From: Alphaproteobacteria bacterium | GTDB taxonomy: Bacteria; Pseudomonadota; Alphaproteobacteria; UBA9219 | NCBI GenBank assembly: GCA_026225415.1 | Contig: JAMFSS010000001.1 | Location: 1 to 64,000 of the forward strand | Direction: 5' to 3' | Length of the DNA stretch: 64,000 nt | Shown: positions 42,221 to 51,967 of the stretch, piece by piece | How the letters are laid out: every line of letters begins with the position of its first letter | How positions within the stretch are numbered: position 1 is the first letter of the stretch | Made by a program: the position numbers and the translations under genes | The notes under the pieces: model-generated | What the model was told of the DNA's origin: nothing | What the model saw: the letters and a program-made list of their open reading frames with translations, nothing else | Databases searched by the model: none

Positions 42221-42697
42221 ATGACCGAACGCGTGCCGATGACCAAGCCGGGCTATGAAAGGCTGGAAGAAGAATTGCGCCGCCGCAAGGGCGTCGACCG
42301 TCCCGCGATTGTGAAGGCGATCGCGACCGCGCGCGAACATGGCGATTTGTCGGAAAATGCCGAATACAGCGCCGCGCGCGAACAGCAAAGTTTCAACGAA
42401 GGCCGAATCAAAGAACTTGAAAGCAAAATCGGGCGTGCCGAAATTATCGATGTCGCATCAATGACCGGCAGCAACATTAAATTTGGCGCCACGGTTAATC
42501 TGATTGATGTCGATAGCGAAGAAAAAATTACCTATCAAATCGTCGGCGACGATGAATCCGACATTAAAAAAGGATTGCTGTCGATATCCGCCCCCCTCGC
42601 GCGCGCCCTTATCGGCAAAACGGTGGGCGATACGGTCGAAGTCTTCACGCCCAAGGGCACCAAGGGTTATGAAGTCGATAAAGTAAGCTTCAGATAA
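42221..42697 (+). CDS. greA: Transcription elongation factor GreA
   Basis: A 158-residue GreA. The N-terminal coiled coil has [59 protein letters not shown] and the catalytic acidic tip (D and E of GDLSENAEY). The C-terminal domain is complete ([19 protein letters not shown]). It rescues backtracked RNA polymerase by stimulating transcript cleavage. A GGAGTGAG ribosome-binding site precedes the ATG. Length is typical. Confidence 0.96.
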   Translation: MTERVPMTKPGYERLEEELRRRKGVDRPAIVKAIATAREHGDLSENAEYSAAREQQSFNEGRIKELESKIGRAEIIDVASMTGSNIKFGATVNLIDVDSEEKITYQIVGDDESDIKKGLLSISAPLARALIGKTVGDTVEVFTPKGTKGYEVDKVSFR

Positions 42698-42764
42698 CTT
42701 AAGGCTTTCCTTGCAATGACAGGGGTTTTTCGGCTTTAATAGGCCGTTAAATCAAGGAAAACGC

Positions 42765-44393
42765 ATGCCCATCGAGAAAAATTACGATCCCGCCGCGACC
42801 GAAACCCGTATTTACGAAAAATGGGAACAATCCGGCGCATTCAAAGCCGACCCGAACTCGGGCACAGAACCCTATTGCATCATGATCCCGCCGCCCAATG
42901 TCACGGGCAATCTGCACATGGGACATGCTCTGACATTCACACTCCAAGATATCCTCATCCGTTATCAAAGGATGAAGGGCAAGGATGTTTTATGGCAACC
43001 GGGCACAGACCATGCGGGCATCGCAACCCAAATGGTGGTCGAACGGCAATTGGCGGCGCAGAAACTCGACCGCCGCGAAATGGGCCGCGAAAAATTTCTG
43101 GAAAAAATCTGGGAATGGAAGACGGAATCCGGCGGCAACATCACGCGGCAACTTCGCCGCCTCGGCGCGTCATGCGATTGGTCGCGCGAACGTTTCACGA
43201 TGGATGAAGGCCTCAGCCGCGCTGTGACGCAAGAATTCGTCACGCTCTATCGCGACGGTCTGATTTACAAAGACAACCGCTTGGTCAACTGGGACCCCAA
43301 ATTGTTGACCGCCGTTTCCGATCTGGAAGTCGAAACCAAAGATATCAAGGGCAATCTTTGGTATTTCAAATACCCTATCGAAAACAGCGAAGAATTTATC
43401 ACGGTTGCGACAACGCGTCCCGAAACTATGTTGGGGGACACGGCTGTGGCCGTTCATCCCGAAAATGAAAATCTGAAACATCTGATCGGCAAGAATGTCG
43501 TATTGCCGTTGGTGGGCAGGCTTATCCCGATTGTGGGCGACGAATACGCCGACCCTGAAAAAGGCACCGGTGCCGTAAAAATTACCCCCGCGCATGATTT
43601 CAACGATTTCGAAGTCGGCAAACGTCACAAGCTGCCGATGATCAATATTTTTGACAAAGAAGCGAGATTGAACGCCGAAGTGCCGGAAAAATATCAAGGC
43701 ATCGAACGTTTTGCCGCGCGTAAACAAATCGTCGCGGAAATGGAAGGCCTCGGCTTGCTCGATAAAATCGAACCGCATGCGCATGCCGTGCCGCACAGTG
43801 AACGTTCGGGCGTGGTGATCGAACCGTGGCTGTCGGAGCAATGGTATTGCAACGCGCCAAAACTGGGCGAAGAGGCCATGAAGGCTGTGCAGGATGGCCG
43901 CACCAAATTCGTGCCCGAACAATGGGTCAATACTTACAATGCTTGGATGAAGGATTTGCAACCCTGGTGCATCTCGCGGCAATTATGGTGGGGGCATCAA
44001 ATTCCGGCTTGGTATGGCGAAGATGGTAAATTCTTTGTGGCGACTACGGAAGCCGAAGCGCAAGCCGAGGCCGACAAGCATTACGGAAAACCGGCCATGC
44101 TGAAACAAGACGAAGATGTGTTCGACACATGGTTCTCCTCCGCGCTGTGGCCATTCTCGACGCTTGGCTGGCCGGATAAAACATCCGAACTGGCACGTTA
44201 TTATCCAACTAATGTGTTGGTCACGGGTTTTGACATCATCTTCTTCTGGGTTGCCCGCATGATGATGATGGGCTTGCACTTCATGAAGGATGTGCCGTTC
44301 AAGGATGTGTATATCCACGCCCTTGTGCGCGATGAAAAGGGTCAGAAAATGTCCAAGTCGAAAGGCAATGTCATACCCCATCGATGTGATTGA
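42765..44393 (+). CDS. valS: Valine--tRNA ligase, N-terminal part (frameshifted at 44376-44379)
   Basis: The first 542 residues of ValS. The class I signature region [20 protein letters not shown] (HIGH-type), the editing domain ([19 protein letters not shown]) and the tryptophan-rich [17 protein letters not shown] segment are intact, up to the [10 protein letters not shown] motif at the end. Immediately after this the frame runs into a TGA at 44391. The rest of the enzyme is encoded one frame over (44377-45399). Together they give about 878 residues, normal for ValS. Because ValS is essential, this is either a sequencing error (two bases missing from an expected Asp codon) or +1 frameshifting on CCC-C. 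Confidence 0.85.
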   Translation: MPIEKNYDPAATETRIYEKWEQSGAFKADPNSGTEPYCIMIPPPNVTGNLHMGHALTFTLQDILIRYQRMKGKDVLWQPGTDHAGIATQMVVERQLAAQKLDRREMGREKFLEKIWEWKTESGGNITRQLRRLGASCDWSRERFTMDEGLSRAVTQEFVTLYRDGLIYKDNRLVNWDPKLLTAVSDLEVETKDIKGNLWYFKYPIENSEEFITVATTRPETMLGDTAVAVHPENENLKHLIGKNVVLPLVGRLIPIVGDEYADPEKGTGAVKITPAHDFNDFEVGKRHKLPMINIFDKEARLNAEVPEKYQGIERFAARKQIVAEMEGLGLLDKIEPHAHAVPHSERSGVVIEPWLSEQWYCNAPKLGEEAMKAVQDGRTKFVPEQWVNTYNAWMKDLQPWCISRQLWWGHQIPAWYGEDGKFFVATTEAEAQAEADKHYGKPAMLKQDEDVFDTWFSSALWPFSTLGWPDKTSELARYYPTNVLVTGFDIIFFWVARMMMMGLHFMKDVPFKDVYIHALVRDEKGQKMSKSKGNVIPHRCD

Positions 44394-45399
44394 CAAATTC
44401 GGCTGCGACGCGTTGCGTTTTACGCTTGCCACCATGTCGACACCCGGCCGCGATATCAAACTGGCCACCAGCCGCATCGAAGGCAATCGTAATTTTGTGA
44501 CCAAGCTGTGGAACGCTACGCGTTTCTGCGAAATGAATGGCTGCGCGCCAAGCGATCAATTTAATCCGGTGCAAGTTAACCAGACAGTCAACCAATGGAT
44601 CATCGGCGAAACAAAACAAACCGCCGATAAAATCGCCGCGTTGCTAGATGATTACCGTTTCGATCTGGCGTCATCCGCCGCCTATGAATTTGTGTGGAAC
44701 ACATTTTGCGATTGGTATCTGGAATTCACCAAGCCCATCATTGCGGGCGAGGACCAAGCGGCCAAAACGGAAACACAGGCGACAACCGCGTGGGTTCTGG
44801 GACAAATTTTACATCTGCTGCATCCCTTCATGCCCTTTATCACCGAAGAAATCTGGGCAGAATTCACCGGCAACACCAACATGCTCATCACGGCGCCTTG
44901 GCCGGTTATCAAGGCCAATGCCAAAGCGGCGCAGGATGAAATGAACTGGCTGGTTCGCGCCATTTCATCCATCCGCACTGTGCGCGCCGAATTAAATGTG
45001 CCGGCGGGCGCGCAAATCCCGTTACAGGTCAAAGGCGCATCAGACGCTACAAAAGAAAAGCTGGCGCATCACAACGCTATCATCGTGCGTCTGGCGCGTT
45101 TGTCCGGCATCACACACACGGAGATAGTTGGCAAAGGGTCGGCGCAAACCATATTGGACGAAGCGACGCTGATTTTGCCCCTGGCGGAAATTATCGACAT
45201 CAACCAGGAATCCGCGCGTCTGAAAAAAGAAAGCGAAAAACTGGCCGCGGAAATCCAAAAGATCGAAGCCAAGCTGGGCAACAAGGATTTCGTCGACCGC
45301 GCCCCACCGGAAATTATCGAAGAACAGCGCACACGCAAAGCCGATTTCGAGGCAATGATTGCCAAGCTTGAATCGGCACAAAAATCTTTAGCGGGGTAA
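44377..45399 (+). CDS. valS: Valine--tRNA ligase, C-terminal part (other frame)
   Basis: The continuation of ValS, read +1 relative to the upstream part: [29 protein letters not shown] directly follows the KMSKS loop of the first part. The anticodon-binding helical domain ([47 protein letters not shown]) and the C-terminal coiled coil ([37 protein letters not shown]) are complete. The part has no sensible start codon of its own; it depends on frame correction. See the partner entry for the likely cause. Confidence 0.8.
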   Translation, partial: PIDVIDKFGCDALRFTLATMSTPGRDIKLATSRIEGNRNFVTKLWNATRFCEMNGCAPSDQFNPVQVNQTVNQWIIGETKQTADKIAALLDDYRFDLASSAAYEFVWNTFCDWYLEFTKPIIAGEDQAAKTETQATTAWVLGQILHLLHPFMPFITEEIWAEFTGNTNMLITAPWPVIKANAKAAQDEMNWLVRAISSIRTVRAELNVPAGAQIPLQVKGASDATKEKLAHHNAIIVRLARLSGITHTEIVGKGSAQTILDEATLILPLAEIIDINQESARLKKESEKLAAEIQKIEAKLGNKDFVDRAPPEIIEEQRTRKADFEAMIAKLESAQKSLAG

Positions 45400-45403
45400 A
45401 AAA

Positions 45404-45883
45404 ATGACCATGCAAAGCACCTTGGTGATGGATGATGAAGCAACGCCGGTTTTCGCGTGGGTGTTGATGTTGTTCACCACGCTGGCCGGTTTGTTGCTGG
45501 TCACCGCGGCTTTTGCGGCCACGACGAAAACCGACGCGCCGATTGATCCCGCTTTTTGTAACCAGCTGGTCAAACACACGCCCGATGCCGATGTGGCCTA
45601 TCAACCGGGTGTCGATGTGAATGGTAACAAGGTGGCACCGGCAGATTTGCCCGGCCAGCCGCAAATGGCATTGCCACAAAAAATTCAGATACCACTGACA
45701 GTCAATCTGGCCAAATCGCTTAATCTCAATACGGCATCCTATCCCTATACTTTGTTGGGGCAGGGGACAGAGGTGACGTTGGGCACCTTAACAGTCGATG
45801 GCGACAAAGTGTTGTTCAACGATCAGGAAATTACCGACGCGCAACAAGACAAACTCGCAGTTTTGTGTTTGCACCCCAAATGA
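45404..45883 (+). CDS. Hypothetical membrane-anchored or secreted protein (159 aa)
   Basis: A 159-residue protein with one N-terminal hydrophobic helix (about 17-38, FAWVLMLFTTLAGLLLVTAAFAA), then a periplasmic-looking, beta-rich region with a Cys near 52 and one near 156. I recognise no family. It starts five bases after valS and its stop overlaps the hydrolase start, so it is part of a tight set. Function not assignable. Confidence 0.65.
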   Translation: MTMQSTLVMDDEATPVFAWVLMLFTTLAGLLLVTAAFAATTKTDAPIDPAFCNQLVKHTPDADVAYQPGVDVNGNKVAPADLPGQPQMALPQKIQIPLTVNLAKSLNLNTASYPYTLLGQGTEVTLGTLTVDGDKVLFNDQEITDAQQDKLAVLCLHPK

Positions 45884-46449
45884 AAAACGCAATTTTTCTT
45901 CACGGTCTTGGCGGCAATCCGGATAATTTCTGGTTTGCGTGGTTGCGCAACCAATTAACGGCACAAGGTTACACTGTAACCGCGCCGCAATTGCCCAACC
46001 CCGATGCACCAGATTTAAATGTGTGGACTCCGTTTGCCGTGCAAAACCTGACATTCGACGAAGACACGATTATCATCGGTCATTCGGCAGGATGCCCTTT
46101 AACCTTGTCCATTCTTAATAATCTCACACACCCCATTCATCGCGCAATATTGGTGGCCGGTTTTATCCGTCTGGCGGGGATGGAAGATGATAACGTCATG
46201 TTGTTAAAATCGCCCGATTACGACAAAATCAAACAGAATGGCCGCGAATTTTTCTTCTTCAATTCCGATAACGACCCGTGGGGTTGCACCCATGTTCAGG
46301 GCGAAGCGTTGCGCGAAAAACTCGGCGGCACGTTGATCATCCCCAGCGGCGAAGGCCATTTCGGCTCCAAAATTTTTAATCAACCTTATGATACATTTCC
46401 GCTCTTAAAAGACATCTGCCTATTAGGAAACAATAATGACCATCTATAG
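45880..46449 (+). CDS. RBBP9/YdeN-like alpha/beta hydrolase
   Basis: A 189-residue serine hydrolase of the YdeN/RBBP9 type: MKNAIFLHGLGGNPDNFWFAWL, the nucleophile elbow IIIGHSAGCPLTL and the later NSDNDPWGC (Asp) and GEGHFGS (His). No signal peptide, so cytoplasmic. The start overlaps the previous stop (ATGA) and its end overlaps argS by 14 bases, indicating co-translation. Substrate unknown; members are thought to be small esterases. Confidence 0.85.
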   Translation: MKNAIFLHGLGGNPDNFWFAWLRNQLTAQGYTVTAPQLPNPDAPDLNVWTPFAVQNLTFDEDTIIIGHSAGCPLTLSILNNLTHPIHRAILVAGFIRLAGMEDDNVMLLKSPDYDKIKQNGREFFFFNSDNDPWGCTHVQGEALREKLGGTLIIPSGEGHFGSKIFNQPYDTFPLLKDICLLGNNNDHL

Positions 46450-48211
46450 ACAAATTCACGATATCGTCACAGCATCGATTGATGAAGCGGTTGCCTCTGG
46501 CGATTTAACACTATCCGCCGCCGCGCCGACTTTTGTGGTGGAACCGCCGCGTGAAGCCGCGCATGGCGATCTGGCCACTAATGCTGCAATGGTTTTGGCC
46601 AAAGCGGCTGGCAAGGCCCCCCGCGCCATTGCCGACATTCTGAAACCAAAATTGGAAAAGCACGCGCTTATCTCCGGCGTTGAAATCGCCGGCCCCGGTT
46701 TTATCAATCTGCGCCTGCATCCGCAAATCTGGCAAAATGAAATCCGCGAAATTCTGAACGCCGACACGCATTATGGCGACAGCACTATCGGCAAGGACAC
46801 CAAGGTTATTGTGGAATATGTGTCGGTCAATCCCACCGGCCCCATGCATGCGGGGCATGTGCGCGGCGCCGTTATCGGCGATGCGCTAGTGCGGTTGTTA
46901 CGCAAGGCCGGCTATGACGTTACAGGCGAATATTATTTCAACGATGCGGGCGCACAGGTCGATGTGTTGGCGCGCACCGCCTTTCTGCGTTACCGCGAAG
47001 CGTTGGGCGAAGATATTGGCGAAATTCCCGCAGGGCTGTACCCCGGTGATTATCTGAAAGAAGTGGGCAGCGATCTTGCCAAGCGTGACGGTGACAAATG
47101 GCGCGGCAAGGACGAAGCCGAATGGCTTGCCCCGATCCGCCAATTCGCGGTCGATGCCATGATGAAAATGATCCGCAGCGACCTTGATCTCATCGGCATC
47201 CATCATGATGTGTTCACCAATGAACGTGAAATGATCGAAAACGGCACGCTGGAAAAAGTTTTCAAAATTCTGGAAGACAAAGGCCTGATCTATACCGGCA
47301 CTTTGCCGCCGCCCAAAGGCAAGGAAATGGAAGATTGGGAACCGGTTCCTTTGACGCTTTTCCGTTCCAGCCAGTTTGGCGACAGCACAGACCGCGCCTT
47401 GAAAAAACGCGACGGTTACTGGGCCTATATCATGCCCGATATCGCCTATCATTATGATAAAATGCGGCGCGGCTTTACGCTCATGATCAATGTCCTCGGT
47501 GCCGATCACAGCGGCTATCTGGAGCGCATGCGCCCGGCGGTTGCCGCCATCAGCGACAACAACGCCCGCCTCGAAGTCATCTTCAACAGCATCGTCAAAG
47601 TTTTCAAAAATGGCGAGCCGGTGAAATTGTCGAAACGGTCCGGCAATCTGATAACGCTGCGCGAAATGGTCGAACAGGTCGGTGCCAGCGCGGTCCGTTT
47701 CTTTATGTTAACGCGCGACCCGAAATCGCCGCTTGATTTCGACTTTGCCAAAGTGGTTGAACAAACCCGCGATAATCCGGTTTTCTATGTGCAATATGCC
47801 TATGCGCGATGCAGTTCGGTGTTGCGTCACGCGTCGGAAATCTTCACGCCCGAAGAATTGACCAACGAAGCCTTGTCCAAAATTTCGCTCGATGCCATCA
47901 GCACCGAAGAAGAATTATTGCTCGTCAAAGGCATGGCCAACTGGTCGCGCATCGTCGAAGCGGCGGCGTTGGCACAGGAACCACACCGAATCGCTTTCTA
48001 TCTGGTCGAACTTGCCGGGCTGTTCCATGGGCTCTGGAACAAGGGCAACGACAACGCCGCCTTGCGTTTTATTATAGCCGATGACAAAGGCTTGACCCTT
48101 GCGCGGCTTGCGCTCATTAATTCTGTGCGCGTCGTCTTGCGCAGCGGGTTTGCTATTATGGGCTGTAAGCCTTTAGAGGAGCTTCGTAGTGACACCTCCG
48201 TCGCCGCCTGA
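46436..48211 (+). CDS. argS: Arginine--tRNA ligase
   Basis: A 591-residue class I synthetase. The N-terminal tRNA-binding domain is followed by the HIGH-type motif PTGPMHAGHVRGAVIGDALV, the KMSKS-like KLSKRSGNLITL, and the DALR anticodon-binding domain (FYVQYAYARCSSVLR). It attaches arginine to its tRNA. Length is typical. argS-SPOR-nagZ-scpA-scpB is a conserved alphaproteobacterial gene order. Confidence 0.96.
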   Translation: MTIYRQIHDIVTASIDEAVASGDLTLSAAAPTFVVEPPREAAHGDLATNAAMVLAKAAGKAPRAIADILKPKLEKHALISGVEIAGPGFINLRLHPQIWQNEIREILNADTHYGDSTIGKDTKVIVEYVSVNPTGPMHAGHVRGAVIGDALVRLLRKAGYDVTGEYYFNDAGAQVDVLARTAFLRYREALGEDIGEIPAGLYPGDYLKEVGSDLAKRDGDKWRGKDEAEWLAPIRQFAVDAMMKMIRSDLDLIGIHHDVFTNEREMIENGTLEKVFKILEDKGLIYTGTLPPPKGKEMEDWEPVPLTLFRSSQFGDSTDRALKKRDGYWAYIMPDIAYHYDKMRRGFTLMINVLGADHSGYLERMRPAVAAISDNNARLEVIFNSIVKVFKNGEPVKLSKRSGNLITLREMVEQVGASAVRFFMLTRDPKSPLDFDFAKVVEQTRDNPVFYVQYAYARCSSVLRHASEIFTPEELTNEALSKISLDAISTEEELLLVKGMANWSRIVEAAALAQEPHRIAFYLVELAGLFHGLWNKGNDNAALRFIIADDKGLTLARLALINSVRVVLRSGFAIMGCKPLEELRSDTSVAA

Positions 48212-49142
48212 ACTTTTTGTATCCGAAAGGCCGGTTCGGTCTGACTTCGCGCGTGCCGATTTCGTGCGTGAAAAAACCTATGCGCGTCGCCGCAAAATAA
48301 CATTGGCGGTTTTGGCCGTAATCTTCTTGGGCGTCGCCTATGCGCTGGTCGGCCACCACAAAACAGATCCCGCCAATATCCCCACCATTCATGCCGATGC
48401 GGGCGATTACAAACAAAAACCAGCTGATCCCGGCGGCATCGATATCCTGCATCAGGATGTGCAGGTTTACGATCAGCTGGAAAACAAAAACGGCACACCC
48501 GCCGAAGTCGAACATCTTTTGCCGCCGCCCGAAAAACCCAAAGACATGCCGCCGCCCCAACCGCAAGCCGCGCCCGCTCTTCGCCAAGTGGCTACGGACG
48601 GCGAAGCCGCGCCACCTGCGCCTATCCTCGCCGCGCCTGCGCCGGTTATAACGCCTGCGCCGCATGCCGCACCCATTGCAACCGTATCGAAATCCGACAG
48701 CATTATTCCGTCGGCACCCGTTAAACAAATCGTAACCACTATAACGCCCGTTGCTGCTCCTGTGCCGCCACCTGAAACGGTGCCCGCAGTTGCGCCAACG
48801 CCCGTTACGCCTGCGCCCGCGCCAGAACCAACAATCGAACAAATAATAGCCAACACCAAAAACCCGGCTCCGGCATCACCCGCGCCCGTATCATCCGGCA
48901 CCTACTCTATCCAACTCGCCTCGGTGCCCGACCAAGCCAAGGCGCAGTCTTTGATACAGGATATGCAAAAGAAATACGCGACGCAGCTAAACGGTATAAC
49001 ATTGCAAGCCAACCGCGCCGATCTGGGCCGCCGTGGCGTTTTTTACCGTATCCAAAGCCAGACAATGGCCGAAGCCGATGCCAACCGCATTTGCGCCGCG
49101 CTTAAACAACAGAACACAGGGTGCATTCTTGTCCGGAAATGA
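48189..49142 (+). CDS. SPOR-domain cell-division protein
   Basis: A 317-residue protein: an N-terminal cytoplasmic segment, one transmembrane helix (about 37-54, ITLAVLAVIFLGVAYALVG), a long Pro/Ala-rich linker (about 110-225) and a C-terminal SPOR domain (about 233-317, TYSIQLASVPDQAKAQSLIQDMQKKY...GCILVRK) that binds denuded glycan at the septum. GTG start at 48189, preceded by GAGGAG; it overlaps argS by 23 bp. Its end overlaps nagZ by 14 bp. Length and layout fit alphaproteobacterial SPOR proteins. Confidence 0.9.
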   Translation: MTPPSPPELFVSERPVRSDFARADFVREKTYARRRKITLAVLAVIFLGVAYALVGHHKTDPANIPTIHADAGDYKQKPADPGGIDILHQDVQVYDQLENKNGTPAEVEHLLPPPEKPKDMPPPQPQAAPALRQVATDGEAAPPAPILAAPAPVITPAPHAAPIATVSKSDSIIPSAPVKQIVTTITPVAAPVPPPETVPAVAPTPVTPAPAPEPTIEQIIANTKNPAPASPAPVSSGTYSIQLASVPDQAKAQSLIQDMQKKYATQLNGITLQANRADLGRRGVFYRIQSQTMAEADANRICAALKQQNTGCILVRK

Positions 49143-50181
49143 ATATAAACGGCCAAAGCCTGTCATTTTCGGCTGTGCCGGAACGCGGCTTAATGCGCTT
49201 GAACGCGGCGTGTTCCGCGATGCCAACCCGTTTGGCTTTATCCTGTTCAAACGCAATTGCGAAAACCCGGATCAGGTGCGTTACCTGATTTTGGAATTGC
49301 AACAAGCCGTTGGCCGCGATGATATCCAGATCGCAATTGATCAGGAAGGCGGGCGTGTTTCGCGCCTGCAGCCGCCGCATTGGCCGAAATACCCGCCCGC
49401 CCGCGCCTTTGGGTCGATGTATGAGCGCGATCCCGAATGGGGCATGGAAGCGATCAAACTTTACGCGCGTGTGCTGTCTTATGAACTGGTCAAACTTGGC
49501 ATCACCATAAATTGCGCGCCCGTGGTCGATCTGTTCAATCCTGAAGGCACGCCCGCGATAGGCGACCGCGCCTATAGCACAAATGCGTCCGTCGTCGCGG
49601 CATTGGCGCGCGCGCTGGCGGAAACTTTTATGGAAAACGGCATCTTGCCGGTCGTCAAACATTTGCCCGGCCACGGCAAGCTGGTGGTTGACCCCCATCT
49701 GGTTTTGCCCACCATCACCGAAACACGGGCCGAATTGGAATCGCAAGATTTCATGCCGTTCGAATTGTTGAAAGACATTCCGCTCGGCATGAACAGCCAC
49801 GCGATTTTTGCCGCGCTTGATAAACATAATCCGGCTTCGCTCTCGGCCTATATCAACAATGATATCATCCGCGATAAAATCGGGTTTGATGGGTTGTTGC
49901 TGTCGGACGATATAACGATGAAGGCCTTAAAAGGCACGCCGGGCGAATTGGCGCGCAAAGCCATTGATGCCGGCAATGATATCGTCCTGCATTGCAGCGG
50001 CGATACGTCGGAGATGGAGGCGATCTCGCGCGCCGTCGGCGAAATGTCCGACGCCGCCTGGGCGCGTTGGCTGCATGCCAGGGCGATGGTCATCCCGCAA
50101 AACCCTTCCTATGCGCCGCGTGAAGACGCAGAAAGATTGGACATTTTGCTAGGCGGGTTGGCTTTCGGCGAGACGGGTTGA
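49129..50181 (+). CDS. nagZ: Beta-N-acetylhexosaminidase (GH3)
   Basis: A 350-residue GH3 hydrolase that removes GlcNAc from muropeptides in peptidoglycan recycling. It has GFILFKRNCENPDQVRYLI, IDQEGGRVSRL, the catalytic-loop region VKHLPGHGKLVVDPHL and LLSDDITMKAL. No normal ATG lies near the family start; the best choice is TTG at 49129 (residues SGNEYKRPKPVIFGCAG follow) with AGGG eight bases before. It overlaps the SPOR gene end by 14 bp and overlaps the minus-strand gene end by 33 bp. Confidence 0.92.
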   Translation: MSGNEYKRPKPVIFGCAGTRLNALERGVFRDANPFGFILFKRNCENPDQVRYLILELQQAVGRDDIQIAIDQEGGRVSRLQPPHWPKYPPARAFGSMYERDPEWGMEAIKLYARVLSYELVKLGITINCAPVVDLFNPEGTPAIGDRAYSTNASVVAALARALAETFMENGILPVVKHLPGHGKLVVDPHLVLPTITETRAELESQDFMPFELLKDIPLGMNSHAIFAALDKHNPASLSAYINNDIIRDKIGFDGLLLSDDITMKALKGTPGELARKAIDAGNDIVLHCSGDTSEMEAISRAVGEMSDAAWARWLHARAMVIPQNPSYAPREDAERLDILLGGLAFGETG

Positions 50182-50970
50182 AGATATTGGGTAGCCCAGC
50201 AATGCGCGGATGGGTTCGCTAATCAATCGAATATCTCTTGTATGGGTAATTGCACTTACGCCCATTTGGTGGTGTATGTTCTTTAATAATGTGCAGACAA
50301 CATTTGTCGGACAAATAATATCCGTGTCAATAAAAGGTGGATAAAGCGCTGTTCCCAGACGATGGTTAAAAACATAATCCATTTTTTGAGCCAAGGCCGC
50401 GTTGTAGGCGCCTAATATAATTTTTTCCGAACTTGAAAAATTCAAATCTACTATCGGCTTTTCTTGGGGATTGCCGCGATAAAGCTGCAAAAGATTTTTG
50501 AGCATTGATTGCAGAATCTCTTTGTCTTTCGGCAAGCTACCCAAAGTAATGCCTGTGGAGGGCACCGAGAGAATTTGGCATATCTCTTGCGATGTTTGGC
50601 GAAACGCGGCCAAGGCTTCATCGCCTTTATGCAATCCCGTTGCGCACAAAGCGGGTTTTCTGCGTGCTATGGCAACATCGTATTTTTTCAACTTTTTGCG
50701 CAATTTGCAAATCACAACATCAAATACCGGTGTTTTTGTGTTGGCGTTTTTCTGTTTTCTTTCGTTTGCGATAATTCTTTCATTTGCCGACAGGAGAGCA
50801 CAAAATATCTCTGCCTCTTGTTTGGTAATGCTAAACTCCGCCATCAAATAATAAGGCGCTTCGTGTTTCAACATATCGACAATTTGCAAAATGCTTTCTT
50901 GCAAAGTGTAAGTGTCATCCGGAATTTGTAACGCCGGATGTATGGCCAAATTTTTTTGTCTCATCACCAA
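50149..50970 (-). CDS. Protein with CtrA-like winged helix and unknown C-terminal region
   Basis: A 273-residue protein. Residues about 45-110 (SITKQEAEIFCALLSANERI ... VFDVVICKLRKKLKKY) closely match the CtrA OmpR-type DNA-binding domain, including the recognition-helix stretch V-x-D-V-x-I-C-K-L-R-K-K-L. No receiver domain precedes it. Residues about 115-273 are alpha-helical, match no family I know, and include KEILQSMLKNLLQL and LGTALYPPFIDTDIICPTNV. The gene is AT-rich and sits on the opposite strand within the argS-nagZ-scpAB block. A TTAACCAT-type CtrA half-site lies in the gap to scpA. It may compete with or modify CtrA regulation (inference). Confidence 0.62.
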   Translation of the reverse strand: MVMRQKNLAIHPALQIPDDTYTLQESILQIVDMLKHEAPYYLMAEFSITKQEAEIFCALLSANERIIANERKQKNANTKTPVFDVVICKLRKKLKKYDVAIARRKPALCATGLHKGDEALAAFRQTSQEICQILSVPSTGITLGSLPKDKEILQSMLKNLLQLYRGNPQEKPIVDLNFSSSEKIILGAYNAALAQKMDYVFNHRLGTALYPPFIDTDIICPTNVVCTLLKNIHHQMGVSAITHTRDIRLISEPIRALLGYPISSTRLAESQPA

Positions 50971-51066
50971 AAACCTTATTTGAATATGCCGCGCTAAAAA
51001 TCGCTTTCATCCCTCATAATCCCTGCTGACCCAATTTTTCAATAAAATAATGCGAAAAAAGTCGCA

Positions 51067-51077
51067 TTAACCATTAA
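51067..51077. promoter_or_regulatory. CtrA half-site-like sequence upstream of scpA
   Basis: TTAACCATTAA, containing the CtrA half-site-like TTAACCAT, lies in the 175-bp gap between the CtrA-like gene (minus) and scpA (plus). The full TTAA-N7-TTAA spacing is not present, so this is a weak candidate. Confidence 0.3.
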
Positions 51078-51145
51078 ATTATCTACGCAATAAGGAACAA
51101 AACACGTTAATATCGTATCTGTAATTGACGATTCGAAAGAACGAC

Positions 51146-51967
51146 ATGAACCAAGCCGCTGCCACAGAAACAATGCCTGAAGCCGCCGATCTCGTCCTCT
51201 CGCTCGACGGGTTCGAAGGGCCTATCGATTTGATGTTGACGCTCGCGCGTGAACAGAAACTCGATCTGTATAAACTCGCCATTTTGCCGCTGGCCGAACA
51301 ATATCTGGCCTATATCGCCGAAGCCCGCCGTCTGCGTTTGGAAGTCGCCGCCGATTATCTGGTGATGGCCGCGTGGCTGGCGTTTCTCAAATCGCGTTTG
51401 TTATTGCCGGTGCTCGAACAGCCGAAAGACGAAATGGATCCGGCGGCGATGGCCGAGGCGTTGAAGTTTCAACTATTGCGTTTGGAGGCCATGCAAAAAG
51501 CCGCCAGACAAATTCAGGAATACCCGCAATTGGGTTCCGATGTTTTTATGCGCGGCATCCCCGAACCGGTCGAAGTGGAAGAAAAACCGGTTTATTTTCT
51601 CCCCATTCAGGATTTGCTTACGGCCATCGCCGCGCCCTCGCGCCGCCGTAAACCCGAAACCTACAGCATTTCGCCAACGCGTTTGTACAGCCTCGAAGAA
51701 AGCGTGTCGCGCCTGCGCCACCTTGTCGGCGCATCGCCCAATTGGGGCGTGTTGCAAGCCTATCTGCCCGATGTCGTCGCGGCTGAACAAATTCTCGAAG
51801 TGCGCTCCGCCATCGCCTCGACCTTTGCCGCGACGCTGGAACTGGTCAAAAATGGCGAGCTGGAATTGCGACAAGACGGCACCTTTGCCCCCATATATAT
51901 GCGCAAACGCGAAGCGGAAGCGCCCTATGCCAATGAACCAACAGAACAACAAGCGAGCGAAGCATGA
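51146..51967 (+). CDS. scpA: Segregation and condensation protein A
   Basis: A 273-residue kleisin subunit of the SMC-ScpAB condensin. The N-terminal kleisin signature DGFEGPIDLMLTLAREQKLDLYKLAILPLAEQYLAYI and helix YLVMAAWLAFLKSRLLLP are clear, and the C-terminal winged-helix part is present. Its stop overlaps scpB (ATGA). The first ATG with family similarity is 51146; it lacks a strong ribosome-binding site. Confidence 0.95.
   Translation: MNQAAATETMPEAADLVLSLDGFEGPIDLMLTLAREQKLDLYKLAILPLAEQYLAYIAEARRLRLEVAADYLVMAAWLAFLKSRLLLPVLEQPKDEMDPAAMAEALKFQLLRLEAMQKAARQIQEYPQLGSDVFMRGIPEPVEVEEKPVYFLPIQDLLTAIAAPSRRRKPETYSISPTRLYSLEESVSRLRHLVGASPNWGVLQAYLPDVVAAEQILEVRSAIASTFAATLELVKNGELELRQDGTFAPIYMRKREAEAPYANEPTEQQASEA

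Noticed and set aside
42698-42764. Possible T-box or leader peptide upstream of valS
   Set aside because: The 67-bp gap is too short for a T-box and no specifier or terminator structure is visible.
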